DNA from: Ruminococcus sp.
GTDB lineage: Bacteria; Bacillota; Clostridia; Oscillospirales; Ruminococcaceae
Length of the DNA stretch: 38,008 nt
Assembly: GCA_017960805.1 (NCBI GenBank)
Contig: JAGCYM010000083.1
Coordinates: 1 to 38,008, forward strand
Reading direction: 5' to 3'
The notes beneath the pieces are model-generated. The model saw nothing but the letters and a program-made list of their open reading frames with translations, searched no databases and was not told the origin of the DNA. A program made the position numbers and the translations under genes. Positions 16,394-24,863 of the stretch are shown piece after piece; within the stretch, counting starts at the first letter, position 1; each line of letters begins with the position of its first letter.

Positions 16394-19258
16394 TTATGCT
16401 GTCTTGAGAGCACTCTTATCAAGAACTCCGGCATCGACTTTTTGTATCATCAGAGCGTCGTTGGCCGTTACTCCACTTTCTCCATCAACGTCAGCATTGA
16501 GCTTGCCCTGTGGTTTGAGCTCGTACTTATCTTTATTTGCGATGGACTGAAGAATAGCAACTGCATCTGCAATGGTCAGATTGTTATCAAGATTAGCGTC
16601 ACCAGCAACACCATTATATACTATGGTAGTCGTAGTGGTTGTTTGTTCTTCTGTAGTTGTAGTAGTTGTGGTGGTAGTCGTTGTAGTAGTTGTTGTGGTA
16701 GTCGTTGTAGTTGTAGTAGTGGTGGTCGTAGTCTCTGGAGGAGCGGAAGCCGCTACGTAGTCTTCCACGATACCAGCCCAGAACTTGCCTATTTTTTCGT
16801 AGCCCTTATCTGTCGGGTGGAGCTTGTCAGAGTCCATATCGTTCATTCCGTCGAGACAGCCGTGAACGTCTGCGAAACGCACATTCTTACCCGAATTCTG
16901 GTAGTCGGAAGCCACCTTCTTGACGGTGTTGTTATAGTTGGCAACTCTCTGAGCATTGCCGCCGTAAGCCGTGAACTCGGGGATAGATGCGAGGAATACG
17001 ATTCCATCGGATGGCATATCTGCGAGGATATAGTCGAGCAGTGAGTGGAGATCTTTCTCGCACTCGCTCAGGTCACGGTTAGCTGTCATATCGTTCGTAC
17101 CTATCATAAGGAGCACGATATCTGGCTGAGCGCTCTTTATAGCGTTTTTAGCCTTTAGCTTTTCGAGCAGACCGTTCTCTCCCCAACTGGGTATCGGATA
17201 CTTCTGCACAATGGTGTAACCGCTGTAGCCCGCGTGGTTGTCGTCGTACTGTACGTTCTGACCATTGAAATTAAAGCTTGCGCTGTTGCTTCCCTCAGGG
17301 CCTACCATATCCACCTTTGAGAATCCATTTTGCTTGAGGTAGTAGTCGAGGTACTTTCTGTAGCCGCCTGTGTGGCCATAGCCAAATGTGATTGAGTCGC
17401 CAATGGGCATGATTTTGATAACATCATTCTTTCCAACCGTGCTTCCAGTACCGCTGCTACTGCTTGAAGCAGCTACGGTGCCTTGTCCTGTAACTACAGA
17501 TGAAGCCTTGCCAGATTTTGATACCTGAACAGCGTCAATGTAGAAATCACAGAGGTCACCTGATCCTTCAGTAGTTTCAATGTAGAGAACGAGATCGCTA
17601 CCATCATTTGGAATAGTAAATTCAGTGTTCTCAAGTTTTGTCCAGACGCCACTTTCGGCTGTGCAATTGGCTATCTTATTATAACTTGTATCACTTCCAT
17701 TACTTTGTTGGAGTGAGAGTTGCATAGAAGCGCTGCTACCTGATTTCTGTAGAACGGCAGTGCTGAAACTGTAAGTATATCCGGGAACGAAAGCACTTGA
17801 ATCAAGTGTTATTGCTGCGCCGTTCCATTCCTTTGTTCTTCCTGATACAAGAAGTGACTTATTTCCTTCATAGTAGTTGGAAGAATCATTTGAAACAGAA
17901 ACGCCGCCTCTGCCTTCCCAGTTGTCTGTTCCGTTTTCGAAACTGCAGGTGAAGTAGTCGCCATTTCCGTCAGGTTGAACTGTAGGATTGGAAGGTGTTG
18001 TCTGTTGAGGTTGTGTTGTGGTAACAGGTGCTTGTGTAACTGGAGCCTGTTTACCAGCCCAGAGGATAGAGTTGTCATTGATAACAGACATCATAGTGTT
18101 CAGCACAGGTTCAGAGGCAGAATACCAACTGTTTGCTGATCTGTTGAGATAGCCGTGTGACTCTCCGCCATTACCGCCTTCAACATTGTTATCCCATAGG
18201 ATACAAGGAATACCAGCTTTTTTAGCTGATGTAATATAGTCTTTAGCCCATGCCTGTCGAGCACTTAGGTTGTTGAAATTTGATGCACTGAACTCACCGA
18301 TGACTACAGGGATATTCTTCTGGTCTTCAAGCTGTTTTAAATTGTTAAAGAAAGAAGTAATCGCACCGGTATAATCTTCACCCCAGCCGCTCTGACCGGG
18401 ATAGTTATGGTTAGCCTTATCGTCTTCTGCCATTGTGAAATAGTATGGCAGATATGCGTGAACTGAATATGCAACATTGCCGCAACCTGACGGGAATGTT
18501 ACAGCTTTGATCGCATTCATATCTGAGGAAGCACAGTAACCCGGGAGCATGAGGAGTCTTTCTTTGTTAGCGGACGAACCTTGTCCACGAACTGTTTCTA
18601 CGAATTTTGCATTCAGTTTGTTGATATAGTTCCATGTGTAACCGCCGTCTCCACTGCCGTTGCCCCATTGGCTTACAGAAGGATTTCCTGTCTGACGAGG
18701 CTCGTTCATGCCTTCAAATACGAGGTGCTGATCATAATCTTTAAATGTGGTAGCTACCTGTTTCCAGATTGCTGTAAGCTTTGTTTCAGCTGTCTTGTAG
18801 GTATTGTCATTGAATTGTGCAACATTTACCCATTCTTCATGGTGTACATTGAGGATAACATACATATCATTGTCGATACAATAATCAACGACTTCCTTGA
18901 CACGTGCCATCCAGGCACTGTCGATGTTGTTACTGCCATCAAGATGCGGATACCATGTTGTAGGTATTCTTACCGTGTTGAATCCTTTAGCTTTGACAGT
19001 GTTTATCATCGCTTTTGTTGTTTTGGGGTTGCCCCAGCTTATTTCGGTGTCAACACCGTAGTAGCCATTGCCACCTGTTGCGTCGAGGCTGTTGCCTAAA
19101 TTCCAGCCTATTTTCATCTCACGTGTGATGTCGAATGCGCTCATGCCACTTGCTGCATTGGCTTCAGTTACATCTGTGATAAACGTGAAACGAAAGCTTG
19201 TCAGCAGACATGCGGTCGCTGCGGCAGTACTTACTGCCCTTTTGATGAATGACTTCAT
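16394..19258 (-). CDS. Multidomain cellulosomal enzyme: GH5 endoglucanase - CBM - CE3-type esterase - dockerin
   Basis: A 954-residue secreted enzyme. Signal peptide about 1-36. GH5 catalytic domain about 40-385 (KIGWNLGNSLDA start, acid/base Glu in FEGMNEP near 186, nucleophile Glu in IGEFSA near 321); the WGNPKTT region resembles subfamily GH5_4 (endoglucanase, xyloglucanase or lichenase). A Thr/Pro/Gln linker leads to a jelly-roll CBM, about 432-585. An SGNH esterase of CE3 (acetylxylan esterase) type, about 615-840, has GDSIT, GTND and the DKLHP His. Then 27 consecutive Thr, EEQ and six more Thr, and a type I-like dockerin, about 881-945, with two Asp-rich calcium loops (GDANLDNNLTIADA; NADVDGESGVTANDA). 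It should assemble on scaffoldin and attack acetylated hemicellulose or cellulose. AAGGAGG precedes the ATG. Confidence 0.93.
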   Translation of the reverse strand: MKSFIKRAVSTAAATACLLTSFRFTFITDVTEANAASGMSAFDITREMKIGWNLGNSLDATGGNGYYGVDTEISWGNPKTTKAMINTVKAKGFNTVRIPTTWYPHLDGSNNIDSAWMARVKEVVDYCIDNDMYVILNVHHEEWVNVAQFNDNTYKTAETKLTAIWKQVATTFKDYDQHLVFEGMNEPRQTGNPSVSQWGNGSGDGGYTWNYINKLNAKFVETVRGQGSSANKERLLMLPGYCASSDMNAIKAVTFPSGCGNVAYSVHAYLPYYFTMAEDDKANHNYPGQSGWGEDYTGAITSFFNNLKQLEDQKNIPVVIGEFSASNFNNLSARQAWAKDYITSAKKAGIPCILWDNNVEGGNGGESHGYLNRSANSWYSASEPVLNTMMSVINDNSILWAGKQAPVTQAPVTTTQPQQTTPSNPTVQPDGNGDYFTCSFENGTDNWEGRGGVSVSNDSSNYYEGNKSLLVSGRTKEWNGAAITLDSSAFVPGYTYSFSTAVLQKSGSSASMQLSLQQSNGSDTSYNKIANCTAESGVWTKLENTEFTIPNDGSDLVLYIETTEGSGDLCDFYIDAVQVSKSGKASSVVTGQGTVAASSSSSGTGSTVGKNDVIKIMPIGDSITFGYGHTGGYRKYLDYYLKQNGFSKVDMVGPEGSNSASFNFNGQNVQYDDNHAGYSGYTIVQKYPIPSWGENGLLEKLKAKNAIKSAQPDIVLLMIGTNDMTANRDLSECEKDLHSLLDYILADMPSDGIVFLASIPEFTAYGGNAQRVANYNNTVKKVASDYQNSGKNVRFADVHGCLDGMNDMDSDKLHPTDKGYEKIGKFWAGIVEDYVAASAPPETTTTTTTTTTTTTTTTTTTTTTTTTTTEEQTTTTTTIVYNGVAGDANLDNNLTIADAVAILQSIANKDKYELKPQGKLNADVDGESGVTANDALMIQKVDAGVLDKSALKTA

Positions 19259-19340
19259 CGTGAATCAACCTCCTTTTCGGATTTTTGGTGTGTGGTAAAA
19301 TCTCCCTTTATACAGTGTCTGCACACACTGCTCTAATTTT

Positions 19341-19369
19341 ATTCTAACACAATGTAAAAATCAAGTCAA
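19341..19369 (-). promoter_or_regulatory. Sigma-A promoter of the cellulosomal enzyme gene
   Basis: Minus strand TTGACT (19369-19364), 17 bp, TAGAAT (19346-19341). The leader of about 75 nt contains the near-palindrome CAGTGTGTGCAGACACTG, read on the minus strand, which could be an operator. The rest of the gap up to the pssA terminator shows nothing else. Confidence 0.82.
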
Positions 19370-19496
19370 TAATATTTGTGCAGTTTGTACATTGTGACGT
19401 GTAAAATTATATCCGCAATATTTAGGAGGTTTTACTAGTTTCTCAGTTTAATGATTAGTGGTTTAACAAAATGATCCCTACATTAATGGTATAAAA

Positions 19497-19520
19497 AAAC
19501 GGGCAAGAGAATGCCCGTTT
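19497..19520 (-). terminator. Terminator of pssA
   Basis: Perfect 9-bp stem AAACGGGCA/TGCCCGTTT with a 6-nt loop. On the minus strand a run of seven T (counting the stem end) follows. Confidence 0.88.
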
Positions 19521-19524
19521 GACT

Positions 19525-20169
19525 TTATTTTGTTTTTGTTTTGTACATTAGCCAAATGAATTCAAGAACACCGATTCCGATGAAAATAAACATTGTTTTC
19601 ATGCTAGGTTTCTTTACCTTCACACGTGTGATAAACGCTATAGCAATTATGAGCATTGCAGCACCATAAACTGCAGGGAAACAACGATCTCCAATGTCTT
19701 TGTGAAAACTATAAAGAAGCGGGAGAATTAAAGACACGCTTGTTACTGGTAGTCCTTCATAAACTTTGCGGACATCAGATGTTTTTTTCTGACGTGATTC
19801 TTCTGTGACATTGAAATAAGCGAGTCTAATTACAGCGCACAGCGGGAACAATGTTAGCACAGGTACATCTACCCAGCTTTTCAGTCCGACTGAATATCCT
19901 ATAACTGCAGGCAGTACGCCAAAGCATATTGCATCACATAGTGAATCTATCTGAATGCCAAATTTTTTTTCATCGTCAGTACGATCTTTTTTTGTGCGAG
20001 CTATCTTGCCGTCAAACATATCACAGAGTCCTGATATCATAAGGCATATAATTGCGTATGTTGGACGTGGCTCACCGCCACAAAGACCGCACGCAAGCAT
20101 TATACCGATTATTGATGAAATGAGACTGAGATATGTAAGAATGACTGTATAGTTATAAAAACCTATCAT
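19525..20169 (-). CDS. pssA: CDP-diacylglycerol--serine O-phosphatidyltransferase-like enzyme
   Basis: A 214-residue integral membrane CDP-alcohol phosphatidyltransferase. The family motif is visible at about 46-85: CDMFDGKIAR, then GIQIDSLCDAICFG, supplying the metal-binding Asp residues of D-x2-DG-x2-AR-xn-G-x3-D-x3-D. About six to eight hydrophobic helices follow. The Firmicute phosphatidylserine synthase branch has this size and the early SGLCDMFDG context, so serine is the likely acceptor, though inositol- or glycerol-phosphate enzymes share the motif. An insert of charged residues (TKKDRTDDEKK) lies between the two halves of the motif. AGGA sits about 8 nt before the ATG. It has its own promoter and terminator. 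Confidence 0.85.
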   Translation of the reverse strand: MIGFYNYTVILTYLSLISSIIGIMLACGLCGGEPRPTYAIICLMISGLCDMFDGKIARTKKDRTDDEKKFGIQIDSLCDAICFGVLPAVIGYSVGLKSWVDVPVLTLFPLCAVIRLAYFNVTEESRQKKTSDVRKVYEGLPVTSVSLILPLLYSFHKDIGDRCFPAVYGAAMLIIAIAFITRVKVKKPSMKTMFIFIGIGVLEFIWLMYKTKTK

Positions 20170-20232
20170 TATTTCATCCTCTGTGGTCTGATTTATCCGT
20201 TATGTATAAAGCAGAATGTTAATTTGAATTTA

Positions 20233-20261
20233 ATTATACCACAAATAAGTCAAAACTGCAA
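20233..20261 (-). promoter_or_regulatory. Promoter of pssA
   Basis: Minus strand TTGCAG (20261-20256), 17 bp, TATAAT (20238-20233). It lies 40 bases after the ppk1 stop. No clear terminator separates the two genes, so some read-through from ppk1 is possible. Confidence 0.72.
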
Positions 20262-20301
20262 GATTTTTTTGATTTAATTTTTCAGAAAAAACTGTTAATC
20301 A

Positions 20302-22563
20302 TCAAGAACCTTTTTTCTTCGAGCTTGAAATTGCTTTCTTTGCCGATGAAGGTCTATTCTTAGCAGAAGGAACTCTTTTTGCAGTAGATGCTACCTTTGC
20401 TGAAGTCTTTTTCTTAGCCGTCGATGACTTGCTTACTGAAGGTTTAGTCGAAGCCGCTTTTTTCTCACGAGCATTTTTCATACGTTTTTGTTTTTCATTT
20501 TTTTCAGCAATCCGTTTATATGCCTCAGCGTAGAAGAATTCCTGTGAGTTAAGAGGCTCTTCATTTTCTTTTCGTTCGGCATAAATGTATGAACCGTCAT
20601 TCTGCATTTCGCGAGCCTTGACATTGTCGTTCATCATAACATTGAACATATCACGGATACGCTTTTTGAGACGTTCATCTTCTATGGGGGTAGCAACCTC
20701 GACACGTCGTATAGTATTTCTGCTCATCCAGTCAGCGCTTCCAATGAATATTTTCTGATCTTTGTTTTCGCTTCCGAAGATGAAAATGCGGCTGTGTTCA
20801 AGGAATCGACCAACAATGCTACGGATTCTGATATTCTCAGTATAACCCGGAACTCCTGCAATGATGCAGCATAGACCTCTAACTATAAGCTCTATTCTTA
20901 CACCAGCTCGAGAAGCTTCAACAAGCTTTTCAATTATAGCATTATCGTTAAGCGAGTTTACCTTTGCGGCAATGTAACCATCACCGCCGTTCCGAGCTAT
21001 CTCAATTTGCTCGTCCATCATTTCAAGTACTTGAGGTCTGAGGGCTAACGGGGAAATAAGGAGCTTTCTAGCCGATTCAACAAAACTGCCATTCTGTAGT
21101 GAATCAAATACAGATTCTGCATCGGCGGCTATATCCCTGTCAGCTGTCAAGAGCATTAAGTCAGTGTAAAGTGCAGATGTTTTTTCGTTGTAGTTTCCTG
21201 TTCCGATTTGGGTTACATAATCAAAGCCACCGCCTTGTGCTTTTCTGGTTATTAGGAGAAGCTTTGAATGTGCCTTAAACTCTTTTGGACCGTAGAATAC
21301 TTTGATTCCTGCTTTCTGAAGAACTTTTGACCACTCGATGTTATTGGCTTCATCAAAACGTGCACGGAGTTCAATCATTACTGTTACATCTTTACCGTTT
21401 TCTGCAGCTGCACAGAGGGCACTGATAACTTTGCTGTTGCGGGCAACTCTGTAAAGAGTGATTTTTATGGATACGACCTTTGGGTCTGTTGACGATTCTT
21501 CGAGAAGACGTATGAATGAAGTTGTCATTGCCTCAAAAGGATAACTTAACAAGATATCTTTAGCTTTAACCTGTGAGAATACAGACCTGTTTTCTGCAAG
21601 CATCGCTGCTTTACGAGGGGACAGCGGGTGATAGTGAAGTTTAGGATCACTATCGAGGTCTTGAAGTTGATAAAGGTATGATAAATCAAGTGGAATATGC
21701 GAGTTGAACACTCTGCCGTTCTTGAGCTTGAGTTTTTTGCAGATATAGTCAAGTGCGTCATGGCTGAATTCATCGGTTACCTCAAGACGTACGGGAGAGA
21801 GTTTTGTGCGCTTGAATACAAGTTCTTCCATGCGGTCACGGAAGTCGGCGCCTTTGTTGTCAACCATGATTTCAGCACTTCTAGTAACACGCATAACTGC
21901 TCTGTCCTGTATTTTGTAACCTTTGAACATAAGGTGGGCAAAATGGAGTATTACCTCTTCTTCGAGTATAAAACGCTTGCCGTTGTTGCCGAGGGGAATC
22001 ATTCGTTCCCTTTCCTTGCTAGTGGCCGGAATCATTCCGATATTCATTCCTTTTTTAGTGTTGAGAAGTACAGCAACATAGAGTTCTTTGTTGCGCAGAA
22101 AAGGGAAAGGAAGAGCGTCGTTAATCACAAGGCCAGATATGAATGGCTTTATTTCTCGTTTGAAATACAGTTCAAGAAAATGCTGTTCTTCTTTTGAAGC
22201 TGTTTCAAAACTAACATGTTCAAAACCAAAGGGCGCAAGCGCTTCCATGTTTTTTCTGTATGCTTCTTCAACAGAAGGCTGCAATCTGCGGACGGCAGTG
22301 AAAACTGCATCTAACTGTTCAGAAGCAGACATTCCGGAATTCTTATCTGTTTTGTCTTTTTTGTTCTTTTTCTTTTCTTTTTCGTCTTTCTCGTCCTCAG
22401 ATATGGAACCAACTCGTACCATGAAGAATTCATCAAGGTTGCTTTGGTATATTGCTGAAAAAGATATACGCTCAAGCGATGGCGTGTCAGGACATGCTGC
22501 CTCTTCGAGAACACGCTTGTTGAATTTTAGCCACGAGAGCTCTCTGTTTTCGAGATATTCCAT
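20302..22563 (-). CDS. ppk1: Polyphosphate kinase 1
   Basis: A 753-residue PPK1, which reversibly polymerises the gamma-phosphate of ATP into inorganic polyphosphate. The N-terminus (ENRELSWLKFNKRVLEEA) and NLDEFFMVRVG are typical. The phospho-accepting His is in EFKAHSKLLL and the second catalytic His in FLEHSRIFIFG, within the two phospholipase D-like domains. Two features are unusual: an acidic/lysine-rich insert near residues 55-75 (DEKDEKEKKKNKKDK), and a C-terminal tail of about 65 residues made almost only of Lys, Ser, Ala and Thr, like a histone H1 tail, beyond the normal end of about 690. The start at 22563 is chosen because GGAG precedes it by 6 nt; the ATG at 22575 lacks such a site. 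Confidence 0.92.
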   Translation of the reverse strand: MEYLENRELSWLKFNKRVLEEAACPDTPSLERISFSAIYQSNLDEFFMVRVGSISEDEKDEKEKKKNKKDKTDKNSGMSASEQLDAVFTAVRRLQPSVEEAYRKNMEALAPFGFEHVSFETASKEEQHFLELYFKREIKPFISGLVINDALPFPFLRNKELYVAVLLNTKKGMNIGMIPATSKERERMIPLGNNGKRFILEEEVILHFAHLMFKGYKIQDRAVMRVTRSAEIMVDNKGADFRDRMEELVFKRTKLSPVRLEVTDEFSHDALDYICKKLKLKNGRVFNSHIPLDLSYLYQLQDLDSDPKLHYHPLSPRKAAMLAENRSVFSQVKAKDILLSYPFEAMTTSFIRLLEESSTDPKVVSIKITLYRVARNSKVISALCAAAENGKDVTVMIELRARFDEANNIEWSKVLQKAGIKVFYGPKEFKAHSKLLLITRKAQGGGFDYVTQIGTGNYNEKTSALYTDLMLLTADRDIAADAESVFDSLQNGSFVESARKLLISPLALRPQVLEMMDEQIEIARNGGDGYIAAKVNSLNDNAIIEKLVEASRAGVRIELIVRGLCCIIAGVPGYTENIRIRSIVGRFLEHSRIFIFGSENKDQKIFIGSADWMSRNTIRRVEVATPIEDERLKKRIRDMFNVMMNDNVKAREMQNDGSYIYAERKENEEPLNSQEFFYAEAYKRIAEKNEKQKRMKNAREKKAASTKPSVSKSSTAKKKTSAKVASTAKRVPSAKNRPSSAKKAISSSKKKGS

Positions 22564-22589
22564 AATTTTCTCCATTCTGCCGATGGCAT

Positions 22590-22629
22590 AATCTATACGA
22601 TAACGTTGGATAACGTCTACAATCTATAC
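22590..22629 (-). repeat. Nested repeats in the ppk1 leader
   Basis: GATAACGT occurs twice (22599-22606 and 22609-22616) with a 10-bp period, flanked by two copies of AATCTATAC (22590-22598 and 22621-22629). The group covers the start of the ppk1 transcript (about 22629 onward). Same-face repeats at one helical turn suggest a regulator site, but no known phosphate-box consensus is matched. Confidence 0.45.
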
Positions 22630-22635
22630 AAAATA

Positions 22636-22664
22636 ATTATATAACTTTATATACGTTATGTCAA
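22636..22664 (-). promoter_or_regulatory. Consensus promoter of ppk1
   Basis: Minus strand TTGACA (22664-22659), 17 bp, TATAAT (22641-22636): a perfect sigma-A promoter. Confidence 0.9.
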
Positions 22665-22699
22665 GAAATAATTATGCTTCCCCAAAGTTGAAAAAATGC

Positions 22700-22728
22700 T
22701 TGACAAACAAAAATGCATAGTGTATAAT
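22700..22728 (+). promoter_or_regulatory. Consensus promoter of the ylxM-ffh operon
   Basis: TTGACA (22700-22705), 17 bp, TATAAT (22723-22728), a perfect sigma-A promoter divergent from that of ppk1. Confidence 0.9.
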
Positions 22729-22784
22729 GTGTAAAGTGATTTTAGATTACACCTGTTTCTAAAATGAGTTCAAGGAGCATGGAT

Positions 22785-23120
22785 ATGGCTAAAGAACTTA
22801 AATTCGTAATGCTTTTGGACTGCTATGGTGATTTGTTGACTGAACATCAGCGAAGTGTCATGGAGCTATATTATTGTGAGGACCTCTCGCTTGCTGAGAT
22901 AGGTGCTCCTTTAGGAATAACTAGACAGGCAGTTAGAAGCCTTATAAAGCGTACTGAAAGCATACTTCTCGAATACGAAGAACGACTCGGTTTTGCTGAT
23001 CGACTTGGGAAAATGCGTGAATGCTTTTCTGAAATAGCGAATGAAGCTGAATTGATTACAGATGCAAAACTTAGAAATGCTATACTCTCACAGGTTAAAC
23101 GCAGTGAAGAACTGCTTTGA
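22785..23120 (+). CDS. ylxM: YlxM/p13-type putative DNA-binding protein of the SRP operon
   Basis: A 111-residue helix-turn-helix protein of the UPF0122/YlxM family. The sigma-70 region 4-like core reads LTEHQRSVMELYYCEDLSLAEIG, then GITRQAVRSLIKR. YlxM is encoded before ffh in most Firmicutes and, in streptococci, binds SRP components and modulates SRP-dependent targeting. The ATG at 22785 (MAKELKFVM) is preferred to 22764 or 22779, because AAGGAG ends 7 nt before it and would be coded inside the longer forms. It shares the promoter at 22700 with ffh, which begins 43 bases later. Confidence 0.88.
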   Translation: MAKELKFVMLLDCYGDLLTEHQRSVMELYYCEDLSLAEIGAPLGITRQAVRSLIKRTESILLEYEERLGFADRLGKMRECFSEIANEAELITDAKLRNAILSQVKRSEELL

Positions 23121-23163
23121 TATCTGATGCAACATAAATTCAATCAATAAGGAGGCTGTCCCC

Positions 23164-24546
23164 ATGGCATTTGAAGGACTTTCCGAAAAACTCAATAACG
23201 TATTCAAAAAGCTGAAATCAAGGGGAAAGCTTACCGAAAGTGATGTTAGCGAGGCAATGCGCGAGGTTAAGCTTGCGCTTCTTGAAGCTGACGTAAGCTA
23301 CAAGGTTGTTAAAGACTTTGTCAAGAAGGTTTCAGAGAGAGCTATAGGCGAGGAAGTACTTGCTAGTTTGACTCCTGCGCAGCAGGTAATAAAGATAGTT
23401 AATGAAGAGCTTGTTTCACTTATGGGAAACAGCAATTCAAGGATTAATTTTGCTTCGAAGCCCCCCACAGTCATAATGATGTGCGGACTTCAGGGTTCTG
23501 GTAAAACAACTCATGCAGCAAAACTTGCCAAGATGCTAAAAAAAGAGGGACATCGTCCGTTACTTGCCGCATGTGATATCTATCGTCCTGCTGCTATTAA
23601 TCAGTTACAGATTGTTGGCCAGAAGGCTGATGTTAAGGTTTTTGAGATGGGACAGATTGATCCTGTCATTATTGCAAAGGAAGCCTTGTCACACGCTAAG
23701 GATTATGGCCATGATGTTCTTATTATTGATACAGCTGGACGTCTTCATGTAGACGAAGCTCTTATGGAAGAGCTTAAGAAGATTAAGGAACTGACTACTC
23801 CTGATGAAATAATGCTTGTTGTCGATGCTATGACAGGTCAGGATGCAGTGAATGTTGCCAAGGCATTTGATGAAGCAGTTGGAATAACAAGTGTATTAAT
23901 GTCAAAGCTTGATTCTGATACAAGAGGCGGTGCAGCACTTTCTGTGCTTGCTGTAACAGGAAAGCCAATCAAATACGTGGGAATGGGAGAAAAACTTGAT
24001 GATTTCGAGCAGTTCCATCCTGAAAGAATGGCTTCACGTATCCTTGGAATGGGAGATGTTCTCACCCTTATAGAAAAAGCTGAGAATGTTATGTCCCAGA
24101 AAGACGCAGAAAAGCTCACTAAGAAATTCAAGGAGAACACATTTGATATGGATGATCTTCTTGATCAGATGAAACAAATCAAGAAGATGGGATCAATGAA
24201 GTCTATTATTGGTATGCTTCCAGGAGTTGGAGACAAACTCAAGGATATCGATGTGGATGACAGTCAGCTCAATCGTATTGAGGCTATCATAACTTCAATG
24301 ACAAAGGCTGAAAGAGCAAAGCCTTCTATCATAAATCCATCTCGTAAGAAAAGAATTGCAGCAGGTTCTGGAAATAAAGTCGAAGATGTCAACCGTTTGT
24401 TGAAACAGTTTGAGCAGATGCAGAAAATGATGAAACAGTTTACTGGAAAAAACAGTAAAATGAATATGCGTAAAGCACGCAAACAGCTTGCTGCTATGAA
24501 TTTTGACAAGATGACAGGAAAGGGCGGCGGAGATCTTCCGTTCTGA
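23164..24546 (+). CDS. ffh: Signal recognition particle protein (SRP54 homologue)
   Basis: A 460-residue Ffh, the SRP GTPase that binds signal peptides and 4.5S/6S RNA and delivers ribosomes to FtsY. The N domain (1-90) leads into the G domain with GLQGSGKTTHAAKLA (G1), DIYRPAAINQL, DTAGR (G3) and SKLDSDTRGG (G4 region). The M domain (about 300-460) is methionine-rich (MKQIKKMGSMKSIIGMLPG and later Met/Lys helices) and ends in a Gly-rich tail. AAGGAGG ends just ahead of the ATG. Length and order are standard. This is a core gene with no sign of damage. Confidence 0.97.
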   Translation: MAFEGLSEKLNNVFKKLKSRGKLTESDVSEAMREVKLALLEADVSYKVVKDFVKKVSERAIGEEVLASLTPAQQVIKIVNEELVSLMGNSNSRINFASKPPTVIMMCGLQGSGKTTHAAKLAKMLKKEGHRPLLAACDIYRPAAINQLQIVGQKADVKVFEMGQIDPVIIAKEALSHAKDYGHDVLIIDTAGRLHVDEALMEELKKIKELTTPDEIMLVVDAMTGQDAVNVAKAFDEAVGITSVLMSKLDSDTRGGAALSVLAVTGKPIKYVGMGEKLDDFEQFHPERMASRILGMGDVLTLIEKAENVMSQKDAEKLTKKFKENTFDMDDLLDQMKQIKKMGSMKSIIGMLPGVGDKLKDIDVDDSQLNRIEAIITSMTKAERAKPSIINPSRKKRIAAGSGNKVEDVNRLLKQFEQMQKMMKQFTGKNSKMNMRKARKQLAAMNFDKMTGKGGGDLPF

Positions 24547-24551
24547 TAGTT

Positions 24552-24761
24552 ATGCAGAATATTACTAATCTAGCGGTAAGATCTAGATATCATCACAAGA
24601 CAATAGCGGGATGGTCGGTATTTCTAATTGGAATGATAGGCCTGATTGTTACTGGTTTTTTTCTTAAAAACAAAGATAAACACGTTGTGAATATTGTACG
24701 AATCATAGCTGTTATTGTGATAATACTATCTTTTGTCGTTGACTATGTTTTTTCGCATTAA
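24552..24761 (+). CDS. Small two-helix membrane protein between ffh and rpsP
   Basis: A 69-residue hypothetical protein beginning 5 bases after the ffh stop. A basic N-terminus (RSRYHHKT) precedes a hydrophobic helix (about 18-38), a Lys/Asp-rich turn (KNKDKH), and a second helix (about 46-66). No ribosome binding site is strong, since GGCGGAG lies within the end of ffh, so translation may be coupled to ffh. Its composition looks like a real membrane protein rather than random sequence. I do not recognise a family, and it is not part of the standard ffh-rpsP order. Confidence 0.55.
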   Translation: MQNITNLAVRSRYHHKTIAGWSVFLIGMIGLIVTGFFLKNKDKHVVNIVRIIAVIVIILSFVVDYVFSH

Positions 24762-24863
24762 GACTTTGATTCTTGCCGGTTATTATAATGTACAACATAT
24801 GCTTTCAATGCGGTCTCCCGCCGCTTGAATATATATTACTACTTTTATGGAGGTGAATATACA

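Noticed and set aside
16572-16760. Val-rich 62-codon frame on the plus strand
   Set aside because: It is the antisense shadow of the threonine linker of the dockerin enzyme.
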